Assembly (NCBI RefSeq): GCF_030504955.1
Contig: NZ_JAUKTR010000001.1
Span: 428,501-492,500 of the forward strand
Length of the DNA stretch: 64,000 nt
Source of the DNA: Peiella sedimenti
Lineage (GTDB): Bacteria; Pseudomonadota; Alphaproteobacteria; Caulobacterales; Caulobacteraceae
Reading direction: 5' to 3'
The notes below the pieces were generated by a model that was not told the DNA's origin, searched no databases, and worked only from the letters and a program-made list of their open reading frames with translations. Made by a program: the position numbers and the translations under genes. Within the stretch, counting starts at the first letter, position 1. Every line of letters begins with the position of its first letter. Shown here piece after piece: positions 8,726 through 17,340 of this stretch.

Positions 8726-9892
8726 GTGAAACGCGCGGCCCAGGCCGAGCGGCCCGAGTTGAGCCGCGGCCGGCTGCACCCGGAGCCGCCCAGCGCCACC
8801 CGCACCCCCTTCGCCCGGGATCGGGACCGCATCATCCACACCACCGCCTTTCGGCGGCTGAAGGGCAAGACCCAGGTCTTCATCGCCCACGAGGGCGATC
8901 ACTACCGTACGCGCCTGACCCACAGCCTGGAGGTGGCGCAGATCGCCCGGTCGCTGGCGGCGGCCCTGCACCTGGACGCTGATCTGGCGGAGGCGGTGGC
9001 GTTGGCGCACGACCTGGGACATCCGCCCTTCGGCCACGCGGGCGAGGACCAGCTTCAGGCGTCCATGGCCCGGTTCGGCGGCTTTGATCACAACGTTCAG
9101 ACCTTTCGCATCGTCACCAAGCTGGAGCGGCGCTATCCGGACTTCGACGGACTGAACCTGAGCTGGGAGACGGTCGAGGGCGTCATCAAGCACAACGGGC
9201 CGGTGGATCACCGTCTAGGCGAGCCGGCCTGGCGCGCCATCGCGGACTATGCGCGGGACTGGGATCTGCGCTGGGATTCCTTTGCATCGCTTGAGGCCCA
9301 GGCGGCGGCCGTGGCCGACGACATCGCCTACAACAATCACGACGTGGATGACGGTGTTCAGGCGGGCCTGTTCACGCTGGATGATCTGTCGGGCCTGCCC
9401 CTGGTCGGCCCAGCCATCGCTTCGGTGCGGCGAGACTGGCCGGATCTGGACGAGGAGCGGACTCGTTTCGAGGCGGTGCGCCGCCTGATCGGGATGATGA
9501 TCGAGGACGTCCTGGCCGAGACGCGTCGCCGCGTCGCCGCGAGTGGGGCCGAAACGCCGGAGGATGTACGAAGGGCCGGCCGGCCGCTGATCGCCTTCTC
9601 GCGTGAGGTGAACGAGGCGCTGGCGCGGCTGAGGGCCTTCCTGATGGAGCGGATGTACCGCGCGCCTTCGGTCAACCACATGCGGGCCTCGGCCCAGCGG
9701 GTGCTGGACGAGATGTTCGAACAGCTGATGGCCGCGCCGGACCGGATGCCGAGCGCCTGGGCCGAACGCGCGGTCGGGGACGAGGCCAGGACCGCGCGGG
9801 CCGTGTGCGACTACATCGCCGGCATGACCGACCGCTACGCGCTGGAGGCGCACATGCGGCTATTTGGCCTGTCCCGGCCTGTGGAGATGTGA
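8726..9892 (+). CDS. dgt: dGTP triphosphohydrolase-like protein
   Basis: An HD-domain dNTPase of 388 residues. [15 protein letters not shown] and KTQVF precede the HD signature: His in [10 protein letters not shown], His-Asp in [15 protein letters not shown], and a later Asp in [11 protein letters not shown]. The enzyme converts dNTPs to deoxynucleoside plus tripolyphosphate, controlling dNTP pools. I chose GTG at 8726 because it places the start about 12 residues before SRGR, as in homologues; ATG at 8654 would add 24 residues. Neither has a clear ribosome-binding site. It opens the conserved block leading to scpAB-tat-serS. Confidence 0.87.
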   Translation: MKRAAQAERPELSRGRLHPEPPSATRTPFARDRDRIIHTTAFRRLKGKTQVFIAHEGDHYRTRLTHSLEVAQIARSLAAALHLDADLAEAVALAHDLGHPPFGHAGEDQLQASMARFGGFDHNVQTFRIVTKLERRYPDFDGLNLSWETVEGVIKHNGPVDHRLGEPAWRAIADYARDWDLRWDSFASLEAQAAAVADDIAYNNHDVDDGVQAGLFTLDDLSGLPLVGPAIASVRRDWPDLDEERTRFEAVRRLIGMMIEDVLAETRRRVAASGAETPEDVRRAGRPLIAFSREVNEALARLRAFLMERMYRAPSVNHMRASAQRVLDEMFEQLMAAPDRMPSAWAERAVGDEARTARAVCDYIAGMTDRYALEAHMRLFGLSRPVEM

Positions 9893-9983
9893 GCGAAGAG
9901 GCGCGCGGAACTCCGGCGGCTTGGGCTAGAATCGAGTCCGCCCCGGAGCGATTCGTTCGGGCTGCGTCTTTGGAGGCCGTCGC

Positions 9984-10766
9984 ATGAGCATGCATGACCC
10001 GCGCGATCCGGACCGCGGCGCCTATTCGCCGCCGACCGACGATCCGCTGCCCTTCGACCGCTCTGGCTTTGACGCACGGCGCGGCGACCCCGGCGGGCGG
10101 CCCCTGCCTGTGACGCTGATCGCCAGCGCCGCCGTGCTGCTGGTGCTGATCGTGGCGGTGGTCCTGTTCTATCGCGCCGGCGTGCGCAGCGCCGACCAGG
10201 CTCCGCCGGTGGTGGGCGAGTCCGAAGGCGCCCTCACCGGCCCCGCGCCGGCCGAGGCCCAGCCGCTGAACCCCGGCGCCGACCTGAACGTCTATGTGGA
10301 CGAGCCGGGTCAGGAGGGCGAGCCGACCTTCGCCCCGCCGCCCGAGGCGCCTCGCGAACGCCCGGCGCCCCTGACCAGCACGCCCGCTCCGGCGGTGAAC
10401 GGCCCGGCGCAGCCGACGGACGAACCCGCCGCGCCCCCGACGAACTCGTCTGCGGCGTCGGCCACCCAGCCGCGCCCGGCTGAAGCCGCGCCGGCCCAGA
10501 CCGCCCCCCGCCCTGCGGCTGGGACCGGATCGGCGTCGGTGCAGATCGGCGCCTTCTCGTCCCAAGCGGTGGCTGACCAGCAGTACGCGGCCGTGGCCGC
10601 CGCCTTCCCGCAGTTCGCCCAGGGCCGCACCAAGCGGGTGGAGCGCGTGACCACCTCGTCCGGCTCGACCCTTTATCGCACCACCATGGGCGGCTTCACG
10701 CGCGAGGGCGCCGACGCCTTCTGCCAGGCGCTGAGATCGTCGGGCCGCGACTGCCTGGTGCGCTGA
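9984..10766 (+). CDS. SPOR-domain membrane protein
   Basis: The 260-residue protein has a cytoplasmic head of about 45 residues, one membrane span (LIASAAVLLVLIVAVVLFY), a long Pro/Ala-rich periplasmic linker, and a C-terminal SPOR domain from about residue 180 (ASVQIGAFSSQAVADQQYAA through SSGRDCLVR). SPOR domains bind denuded septal peptidoglycan and recruit proteins to division sites. Start ATG at 9984 has TGGAGG upstream. The gene occupies the usual position before nagZ, but the argS gene normally found between dgt and it is absent. Only four bases separate it from nagZ. Confidence 0.85.
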   Translation: MSMHDPRDPDRGAYSPPTDDPLPFDRSGFDARRGDPGGRPLPVTLIASAAVLLVLIVAVVLFYRAGVRSADQAPPVVGESEGALTGPAPAEAQPLNPGADLNVYVDEPGQEGEPTFAPPPEAPRERPAPLTSTPAPAVNGPAQPTDEPAAPPTNSSAASATQPRPAEAAPAQTAPRPAAGTGSASVQIGAFSSQAVADQQYAAVAAAFPQFAQGRTKRVERVTTSSGSTLYRTTMGGFTREGADAFCQALRSSGRDCLVR

Positions 10767-10770
10767 GCGG

Positions 10771-11778
10771 ATGCCCACGGCGGCCATCTACGGTCTGGCC
10801 GGGACGGCCCTGACGGCGGAGGAGCGCGCCTTCTTCGCGGAGGCCCAGCCGTGGGGCTTCATCCTGTTCAAGCGCAACATCGACCATCCGGATCAGGTGC
10901 TGCGCCTGACCGACGATATGCGGATGCTGACGGGGCGGGACGACCTGCCCGTCCTGATCGACCAGGAAGGGGGCCGGGTCCAGCGCATGGGCCCGCCGCA
11001 CTGGCCGCGCTATCCGTCGGGCCGCGCCTATGGCCGGGCCGCAGTGAATGATCCGCTGGTGCGTCGCGAGCTGACGCGGCTGGGCGCACGGCTGATGGCC
11101 GCCGATCTGCGCCGGGTGGGGATCAACGTGGACTGCGTACCGGTGCTGGATGTGCCGATCCCGGGCGCTGACGAGGTGATCGGCGACCGCGCCTATGCGG
11201 ACGACCCCGAGACCATCGGCGCGCTGGGCCGGGCCGCGGCCGAAGGCCTGCTGGCGGGTGGCGTGCTTCCGGTCATCAAGCACATCCCGGGTCATGGCCG
11301 GGCCCTGGCCGACAGTCACAAGACCCTGCCGGTGGTTCATGCCGGGCGCGAGGCGCTTGAGGCGATCGACTTCCCGCCGTTCCGCATGCTGTCGGACATG
11401 CCGCTGGGGATGTCGGCCCACGTTGTCTATACGGCCATCGACCCGAAGCATCCGGCCACCCAGTCGAGAAAGGCCGTCCGCCTGATCCGGGAGGAGATCG
11501 GCTTCGCGGGTCTATTGATGACCGACGACCTGTCCATGCACGCCCTGACCGGCGATTTCGGCGAGCGGGCCAAGAGGGCCCTGAGGGCCGGCTGCGACCT
11601 GCTCCTGCACTGCAACGGCGATATGGCGGAGATGCAGGCCATCGCCGCAGAGGCGCCCAAGCTCAAGGGGGAGGCCAAACGCAGGGCTCAGGCCGCCCTG
11701 AGTCGTCTGGTGCGCACGCCCGAACCCATGGACGAGGCCGAAGCGCGCGCGCGCTTCGCCGAGTATTTCTCCGCATGA
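10771..11778 (+). CDS. nagZ: Beta-N-acetylhexosaminidase NagZ
   Basis: A 335-residue glycoside hydrolase family 3 enzyme. The signature motifs are IDQEGGRVQRM near residue 65, KHIPGHGRALADSHKTLP near 170 (catalytic Asp-His on a mobile loop) and MTDDLSMHAL near 250 (Asp nucleophile). It removes N-acetylglucosamine from anhydromuropeptides in the cytoplasm during cell-wall recycling. Its last bases overlap the scpA start in an ATGA, indicating translational coupling. Confidence 0.95.
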   Translation: MPTAAIYGLAGTALTAEERAFFAEAQPWGFILFKRNIDHPDQVLRLTDDMRMLTGRDDLPVLIDQEGGRVQRMGPPHWPRYPSGRAYGRAAVNDPLVRRELTRLGARLMAADLRRVGINVDCVPVLDVPIPGADEVIGDRAYADDPETIGALGRAAAEGLLAGGVLPVIKHIPGHGRALADSHKTLPVVHAGREALEAIDFPPFRMLSDMPLGMSAHVVYTAIDPKHPATQSRKAVRLIREEIGFAGLLMTDDLSMHALTGDFGERAKRALRAGCDLLLHCNGDMAEMQAIAAEAPKLKGEAKRRAQAALSRLVRTPEPMDEAEARARFAEYFSA

Positions 11779-12599
11779 GCGAGCCCTTCCAGCCCAACCT
11801 CGACTTCCAGGCCGCCGAGACGGCGCTGGAGGAGGGCGAGGCCCTGATCGTCGATCTGGAGGGCTTCGAGGGACCGCTGCATGTGCTGTTGGCGTTGGCG
11901 CGGACGCAGAAGGTCGACCTGCTCAAGCTGTCGATCACCCGGCTGGCCGAACAGTATCTGGACTTCATCCATCAGGCGCGGGCGCGCAGCTTCTCGCTGG
12001 CGGCGGACTATCTCGTAATGGCGTCGTGGCTGGCCTATCTTAAGTCGCGCCTCCTGCTGCCCAAGCCCGAGCGCAAGCGCGAGGAAGAGCCGGCGCCCGA
12101 GGCCATGGCGGCGCAGCTGGCGTTCCGGCTGGCCAAGCTGGAGGCCATGCGCAAGGCGGGCGAGACGCTGCTGGCGCGACCGCGCCTGGGCGTCGAGGTG
12201 TTCGCGCGGGGCGACCCGGAGGCGCGTGTGGTGATCCCTTCCAACCGCATTTCGACGGGCCTCTATGACCTGATGGCCGCCTATGTGATCCAGCGCCGTC
12301 GCGAGGTGGAGCGGCACTACAATCCCGGCCGCCGGGTCGACGCCTTCCCGCTGGAGGAGGCGCGCGACTGGCTGCGGGCGCGGCTGCCGGACCTGCAAAG
12401 CTGGACGCCACTGAAGGCGGTGACGCCGGCGATCCCGCGCGAGGACGGGCCGGGGCCCGCCTCCTACACCGCCTCCACCTTTGCGGCGGGGCTTGAGTTG
12501 GTGAAGGAGGGGGAGCTGGAGGCGCGCCAGACCGCAGCCTTCGAAGACATCTATCTGCGCCGCCGCCGCGAGCCCCTGCCTCTGGAGCTGAGCCCGTGA
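11775..12599 (+). CDS. scpA: Segregation and condensation protein A
   Basis: The 274-residue kleisin begins with an acidic head and then VDLEGFEGPLHVLLALARTQ, the canonical ScpA opening that contacts the SMC neck. It continues with YLVMASWLAYLKSRLLLP and a C-terminal winged-helix region. ScpA bridges the SMC heads and, with ScpB, forms the condensin that organises and segregates chromosomes. Start ATG overlaps the nagZ stop, and its own stop overlaps the scpB GTG, so nagZ-scpA-scpB are translationally coupled. Confidence 0.93.
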   Translation: MSEPFQPNLDFQAAETALEEGEALIVDLEGFEGPLHVLLALARTQKVDLLKLSITRLAEQYLDFIHQARARSFSLAADYLVMASWLAYLKSRLLLPKPERKREEEPAPEAMAAQLAFRLAKLEAMRKAGETLLARPRLGVEVFARGDPEARVVIPSNRISTGLYDLMAAYVIQRRREVERHYNPGRRVDAFPLEEARDWLRARLPDLQSWTPLKAVTPAIPREDGPGPASYTASTFAAGLELVKEGELEARQTAAFEDIYLRRRREPLPLELSP

Positions 12600-13246
12600 G
12601 CGCGCTGAATGACACGGTTCGTCAGGTGGAGGCGCTGCTGTTCGCCGCCGCCGGACCGCTGACCGAGGCCGATCTGGCCGAACGCCTGCCCGAGGGCGCT
12701 GATGTGGCGGGCGCCGTCGCCGCCCTGCGCTCGCTCTATCAGGATCGAGGCGTCGTGCTCGAACAGGCGGCGGGCGGCTGGCGTTTCCGCACGGCCGAGG
12801 ACCTGGCCTGGCTGATGGTCGACCAGCGCGAGGAGCCGCGAAAGCTGTCCCGCGCGGCGCTGGAGACCCTGGCCATCATCGCCTATCACCAGCCGGTCAC
12901 GCGCGCCGAGATCGAGAGCGTGCGCGGCGTGTCCCTCAGCCGGGGGACCCTGGACGCCCTGCTGGAGATGGGACTGGTGCGCCTGCGCGGGCGGCGGCGC
13001 ACCCCCGGGCGACCGGTGACCTACGCCACCACCGACCAGTTCCTGGAGCACTTCGGCCTGAACCATCTGGCCGATCTGCCGGGTGCGGCCGAAATGAAGG
13101 CGGCGGGCCTGCTCGAATTTGCGCCGGGCGCGGGCTTCGAGACGCCCGACCCCAGCCGCCTCCTGGGGCTGGACGACGAAGACCCCATCGACGACGCGGA
13201 CGCCGAAGCGCCAGACTTCGTCGAGGATTTCACGGGCGAGGGTTAG
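12596..13246 (+). CDS. scpB: Segregation and condensation protein B
   Basis: The 216-residue protein has the two winged-helix domains of ScpB: VEALLFAAAGPLTEADLAERL at the N-terminus and LSRAALETLAIIAYHQPVTR near residue 85, followed by SRGTLDALLEMGLVRLRGRR. It dimerises and binds ScpA within the SMC complex. The C-terminal 30 residues are highly acidic (DDEDPIDDADAEAPDFVEDF). Start GTG lies in a GTGA overlap with scpA. Confidence 0.93.
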   Translation: MSALNDTVRQVEALLFAAAGPLTEADLAERLPEGADVAGAVAALRSLYQDRGVVLEQAAGGWRFRTAEDLAWLMVDQREEPRKLSRAALETLAIIAYHQPVTRAEIESVRGVSLSRGTLDALLEMGLVRLRGRRRTPGRPVTYATTDQFLEHFGLNHLADLPGAAEMKAAGLLEFAPGAGFETPDPSRLLGLDDEDPIDDADAEAPDFVEDFTGEG

Positions 13247-13356
13247 CCGCCACGCCCCTCCACCGATCTTGCGCGAGATTCCTCGTCACGGGCTGAGACA
13301 ACCGCGAGGCGCGGCGCTATCGTCCCTGCCCGGCCTGGTTCAGGAGGATGTATCCC

Positions 13357-15450
13357 GTGGCGGCTTTCACCTTCAAACGACTGATGATTTCAGCAGGGCT
13401 CGCGGCCCTGGCCAGCCTGGCGCTGGGCTGCGCCGACAGCGGCGGAGGACCCGAGCGTCGAACGACGCCGCATCTGGGCACGTTCGGCTTCGACACCGCG
13501 GGCATGGACCGGAGCGTCCAGCCGGGCGACGACTTCTTCCAGTACGCCAACGGCACCTGGGTCCAGAACACCGAGATCCCCGCGGACCGGTCGAGCATCA
13601 CCAGCTTCGCCGGCATCGCCCTGAAGGTGAACGACCGCCTACGCGAAATGGTCGAGGCCGCGGCAGAGAACCAGCGGGCCGAAGGCGATGCGAGAAAGAT
13701 CGGCGACTTCTACGCGGCCTTCATGGACGAGCAGGGCATCGAGCAGCGGGGCCTGGCCCCCGTGCGCGCCGAACTGGACGCCATCAACCGCCTCTCCGAC
13801 AAGGCCCAACTTTCGCGCTACCTGGGCGGGACCGTGCGGGCGGACGTCGATCTGCTGAACGCCACCGACACCTATACCGACCGCATCTTCGGGCTGTGGA
13901 TCAGCCAGGACTTCGACGATCCATCGAAGGTCTCGCCCTATCTCGTGGCCGGCGGCCTGGGCCTGCCGAGCCGGGACTTCTACCTCGACTCCTCGGCCCG
14001 CATGGCCCAGATGCGCGCCGCCTATCGCCAGCACATCGCGCGCGTCCTGACGCTGGCGGGCGTGCCTGACGCCGAAGCCAAGGCGGGTCGCATCCTGGCC
14101 CTGGAGAGCGCCATCGCCTCGGTCCACTGGACCGCCGAGGACACCAACGATCCCCAGAAGGGCAACAACCATTGGGCCAGCGGCGAGTTCGCCCGCCGCG
14201 CGCCCGGCATGGACTGGGGCCAGTTCTTCCAGGGCGCGGGCATGGGCTCGCAGGGCGAGTTCGTGGTCTGGCAGCCCAGCGCCCTGTCCGGCATCGCCGG
14301 GCTGGTAGGGTCCCAGCCGCTGGAGACCTGGAAGGACTATCTGACCTTCCACGAGCTGGACCGGTCCTCGCCCTTCCTGCCGCGCGCCTTCGCCGACGAG
14401 AACTTCGCCTTCTACGGCTCGACCCTGGCCGGGACGCCGCAGCAGGCGCCGCGCTGGCGCCGGGCCCTGAACCAGCTGGACGGCGCCCTCGGCGAGGCCG
14501 TCGGCAAGATGTACGTCGAGCGCTGGTTCCCGCCTGAGTCCAAGACCCAGCTGGAAGGTATGGTCGCCAACCTGATCCGCGCCTTTGACGCCCGCATCGA
14601 CCGGCTGGAGTGGATGTCGCCGGAGACCAAGGCTCAGGCCAAGCGCAAGCTGCACGGCATCAGCGTTCAGATCGGCTATCCCAGCCGCTGGCGCGACTAT
14701 TCCCAGCTGGAGGTGCGCAGGGATGATCCGCTGGGCAACGCCAAGCGCGCCTCGCTGTTCGAATACCGCCGCAACCTGGCTAAGCTGGGCCAGCCGGTGA
14801 ACCGCGACGAGTGGTACCTGCTGCCGCATCAGGTCAACGCCCTGAACGTGCCGCTGGAGAACCGGCTGATCTTCCCGGCCGGCATCCTTGAGCCGCCCTT
14901 CTTCGACCCGAACGCCGACCCGGCCGTGAACTACGGCGCCATCGGCGGCGTCATCGGCCACGAGATCGTGCACAGCTTCGACTCGATCGGAGCCCTGTTC
15001 GACGAGACGGGCCGCCTGAGGAACTGGTGGACGCCGCAGGACTTCGCCCGCTTCGAGCAGGAGGGCCGCCGCCTGGCCGCCCAGTATGACGGCTATCAGG
15101 CCTTCCCCGACCTGAACCTGAACGGGACCCTGACGCTGTCGGAGAACATCGCCGACGCGGGCGGACTGAACGCGGCCTACGACGCCTACATCCTGTCTCT
15201 GAACGGGGCGGAGCCGCCGGTGTTGGACGGCTTCACCGGACCGCAGCGCGTCTTCCTGGGCTGGGCGCAAAATTACCGCTCCAAGTACCGCGAGCCGACG
15301 CTGAGGAACGCCGTCCTGACCGGCGTGCATTCGCCCGGGCCCTGGCGCGCCCAGACGGTGCGCAACGTCGACGCCTGGTACGAGGCCTTCAATGTCCAGC
15401 CGGGCCAGCGCCTGTACCTGGCGCCGGAAGACCGCGTGCCGATGTGGTAG
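13357..15450 (+). CDS. M13-family zinc metallopeptidase (neprilysin/PepO-like)
   Basis: A 697-residue secreted peptidase. It has a signal sequence with a cysteine at its end (ALASLALGC, an imperfect lipobox). The zinc site is GHEIVHSFD near residue 535 (HExxH), with the third ligand Glu in SENIADAGGL near 595. It also has the family substrate motif VNALNVP and the gatekeeper NRLIFPAGIL. M13 enzymes cleave oligopeptides. I chose GTG at 13357 because AGGAGG at 13342-13347 is nine bases upstream; the ATG at 13348 abuts that site and would have no spacing. It interrupts the otherwise typical scpB-tatA order. Confidence 0.88.
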   Translation: MAAFTFKRLMISAGLAALASLALGCADSGGGPERRTTPHLGTFGFDTAGMDRSVQPGDDFFQYANGTWVQNTEIPADRSSITSFAGIALKVNDRLREMVEAAAENQRAEGDARKIGDFYAAFMDEQGIEQRGLAPVRAELDAINRLSDKAQLSRYLGGTVRADVDLLNATDTYTDRIFGLWISQDFDDPSKVSPYLVAGGLGLPSRDFYLDSSARMAQMRAAYRQHIARVLTLAGVPDAEAKAGRILALESAIASVHWTAEDTNDPQKGNNHWASGEFARRAPGMDWGQFFQGAGMGSQGEFVVWQPSALSGIAGLVGSQPLETWKDYLTFHELDRSSPFLPRAFADENFAFYGSTLAGTPQQAPRWRRALNQLDGALGEAVGKMYVERWFPPESKTQLEGMVANLIRAFDARIDRLEWMSPETKAQAKRKLHGISVQIGYPSRWRDYSQLEVRRDDPLGNAKRASLFEYRRNLAKLGQPVNRDEWYLLPHQVNALNVPLENRLIFPAGILEPPFFDPNADPAVNYGAIGGVIGHEIVHSFDSIGALFDETGRLRNWWTPQDFARFEQEGRRLAAQYDGYQAFPDLNLNGTLTLSENIADAGGLNAAYDAYILSLNGAEPPVLDGFTGPQRVFLGWAQNYRSKYREPTLRNAVLTGVHSPGPWRAQTVRNVDAWYEAFNVQPGQRLYLAPEDRVPMW

Positions 15451-15456
15451 CCCTCA

Positions 15457-15493
15457 GGGGCGGCGCGTCGATCCGCCGTTGGCGCGCCGCCCC
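15457..15493 (+). terminator. GC-rich hairpin after the M13 peptidase gene
   Basis: A perfect 11-base inverted repeat (GGGGCGGCGCG at 15457-15467, CGCGCCGCCCC at 15483-15493) encloses a 15-base loop, six bases after the stop codon. There is no T tract, so it could act as a weak or Rho-assisted terminator, or as a 3' stabiliser between this gene and tatA. Confidence 0.4.
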
Positions 15494-15557
15494 GGACTGG
15501 CCTATATGGACGGCAACGGATTCAGTTCGGGCGCGCGCGCCCGGTTAGGAGACCATC

Positions 15558-15767
15558 GTGGGCGGTTTCAGCATCTGGCATTGGCTGATCGTCATCGCCG
15601 TCGTGCTTCTGCTGTTCGGCGGCAACAAGCTGTCGAGCATCATGGGCGACGCGGCCAAGGGCATCCGCGCGTTCAAGGACGGGCTCAAGGACGATGAGAA
15701 CGGTCCCAAGGAGGGAACCAGCTCGCTGCCGCGCACCGACGCGGAAAAGGACAAGCTGAACAGCTGA
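15558..15767 (+). CDS. tatA: Sec-independent translocase subunit TatA
   Basis: The 69-residue protein has the TatA layout: an N-terminal membrane helix ([20 protein letters not shown]), the hinge with LFGG and KL, an amphipathic helix [15 protein letters not shown], then a charged tail. Oligomers form the translocation pore for folded, twin-arginine-tagged proteins. Start is GTG at 15558 with TAGGAGA upstream. It is followed by tatB and tatC; the Rieske protein at 39557 is a likely client. Confidence 0.95.
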   Translation: MGGFSIWHWLIVIAVVLLLFGGNKLSSIMGDAAKGIRAFKDGLKDDENGPKEGTSSLPRTDAEKDKLNS

Positions 15768-15796
15768 CGCCCCGAGCGCCCGGAGGACTGTAAGCG

Positions 15797-16195
15797 ATGG
15801 GCGGCCTTGGCCCCGGTATCGGGGGAATGGAACTCGTCATCCTGGCCATCGTCGCCCTCGTGGTGGTCGGCCCCAAGGACCTGCCCGTCATGCTGCGCAA
15901 GGTGGGCCAGGTGGTCGGCCGCGCGCGCAAGATGGCGGCCGAGTTCCGGGCCAGCTTTGACGACATGGCGCGCCAGTCCGAGCTGGACGACCTGAGGAAA
16001 GAGGTCGAGGCCCTGCGCCAGAGCCAGATGCAGGCGGTCGACTTCAGCCCCGAGCTGGACGCGGTGAACGCCGGCCTCGACATGACGCCCAAGCCGACCC
16101 CGACGCCCGTGGCGGAGCCCCCGGCGCCCGACATCCCGGCGCCTGACGCGCCGCCGCCCGCCAAGCCGCGGCGCGCCAAGAAGGCGGAGGGCTAG
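15797..16195 (+). CDS. tatB: Sec-independent translocase subunit TatB
   Basis: A 132-residue protein with the TatB opening [20 protein letters not shown], the conserved Glu at the membrane edge and the family GPKDLP, then a long amphipathic helix ([19 protein letters not shown]). A Pro-rich tail ends in lysines. With TatC it forms the receptor for twin-arginine signal peptides. It lies 29 bases after tatA and 3 bases before tatC. Confidence 0.94.
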   Translation: MGGLGPGIGGMELVILAIVALVVVGPKDLPVMLRKVGQVVGRARKMAAEFRASFDDMARQSELDDLRKEVEALRQSQMQAVDFSPELDAVNAGLDMTPKPTPTPVAEPPAPDIPAPDAPPPAKPRRAKKAEG

Positions 16196-16198
16196 GCC

Positions 16199-17065
16199 AT
16201 GTCCTTTTCCGCCGACGAACAGGCCGAGATCGAGGCCTCGCGCGCGCCGCTGATGGAACACCTGGTCGAGCTGCGGAAGCGGCTGATCATCGTGATCGTG
16301 GCCTTCATCGCCGCCTTCCTGGTCTGCTTCTACTTCGCCGAGCAGCTGTCCCTGTTCCTGCTGCACCCGTTCAAGGTGGCCAACGACATCTTCGGGAGCA
16401 GCGAGGACCATTCCGGCGGGCCGCTGGCCCTGCTGACGGCGCTGTTCGAGGCCACGGCCGCGCCGCCCGATCCCAACGCCGACCCGCTGCGGGTCATCTT
16501 CACCGCGCCGCTGGAGGCCTTCTTCGCCAAGCTGAAGCTGGCCGGCTTCGGCGCCATCGTGCTGAGCTTCCCGATCATCGCGTTTCAGCTGTACCGCTTC
16601 GTCGCGCCGGGGCTCTACCGGCGAGAGCGCAACGCCTTCCTGCCGTTCCTTCTGGCGGCGCCGGTGCTGTTCACGCTTGGCGCGGCGCTAGTCTATTACG
16701 TCATGCTGCCCTTCGTGCTGTGGTTCTCCCTGTCGCAGCAGATCACCGGCGCCGGGGTCGAGGTGGAGCTGCTGCCCCGCATCGCCGACTATCTGAATCT
16801 GGTCACGGCGCTGATCCTGGCCTTCGGCCTGTGCTTCCAGCTGCCGGTGGTGGTGACCCTGCTGGGCCTGGCCGGCATGGTCAGCTCGCGCGCCCTGGCC
16901 AAGGGGCGCCGCTACGCCATCGTCGGCGTCTTCGTGGTGGCGGCCATCGTCACCCCGCCGGACCCCATCAGCCAGATGATGTTGGCCGTGCCCATCATCC
17001 TGCTCTACGAAATCTCGATCTGGTGCGTGCGCCTGATCGAGCTGCGGCGCCCGAAAGAGGCCTGA
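16199..17065 (+). CDS. tatC: Sec-independent translocase subunit TatC
   Basis: The 288-residue polytopic protein has the TatC signature [15 protein letters not shown] at the N-terminus (conserved Glu and Arg-Lys that contact the signal peptide) and about six membrane helices, with [12 protein letters not shown] after the second. A sizeable periplasmic loop (about residues 58-100, rich in Ala/Pro/Asp) lies between the first two helices. The conserved [14 protein letters not shown] sequence is near residue 240. It forms the core of the Tat receptor. Confidence 0.95.
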   Translation: MSFSADEQAEIEASRAPLMEHLVELRKRLIIVIVAFIAAFLVCFYFAEQLSLFLLHPFKVANDIFGSSEDHSGGPLALLTALFEATAAPPDPNADPLRVIFTAPLEAFFAKLKLAGFGAIVLSFPIIAFQLYRFVAPGLYRRERNAFLPFLLAAPVLFTLGAALVYYVMLPFVLWFSLSQQITGAGVEVELLPRIADYLNLVTALILAFGLCFQLPVVVTLLGLAGMVSSRALAKGRRYAIVGVFVVAAIVTPPDPISQMMLAVPIILLYEISIWCVRLIELRRPKEA

Positions 17066-17340
17066 CCAGGCGACGATCCGGACTCCAAAAAAACAGTCCG
17101 ACTCGTCCGAAGCGTCCGATCCGTCCGATAAATCGATGTCAAAGACCCTGCCGTTCAGTTCGCGGCGGCGGCCGCCATCATGCGCCGGGGGAAAGGGGCG
17201 TGGACAAGGCGAGCGCTTTGCCTGTGCGATCCGCTAGGCCGGCACGGTTCGGCGCGGCGCAATGGGGGGAAAGGGCGAGGCGCTTGGCCTCTCGGCTCTC
17301 GCCCCCTAAACAGGCGCGAATTCCTGAAACGAGACCGGCC
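17066..17340 (+). other. tatC-serS intergenic region (275 bases)
   Basis: This is the longest gene-free stretch in the window. It holds the four-copy 9-base repeat listed separately, a short A tract (17087-17093), and a hairpin (GGGCGAG at 17273-17279, CTCGCCC at 17298-17304) in the probable serS leader. The serS frame is open upstream through this region, but the sequence there does not resemble SerRS and I take it as noncoding. Confidence 0.5.
17093..17128 (+). repeat. Four tandem 9-base repeats NNNGTCCGA
   Basis: Units at 17093-17101, 17102-17110, 17111-17119 and 17120-17128 each end in GTCCGA with a varying first three bases. They follow an A tract and the palindrome TCCGGA near 17077. 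The regular 9-base period could be a protein-binding array or a simple slippage repeat. Confidence 0.6.

Noticed and set aside
16720..17340. An apparent N-terminal extension of SerRS
   Set aside because: The frame is open upstream of 17341, but that part overlaps tatC out of frame and reads as an Arg/Gly-rich shadow; the family start is [14 protein letters not shown].
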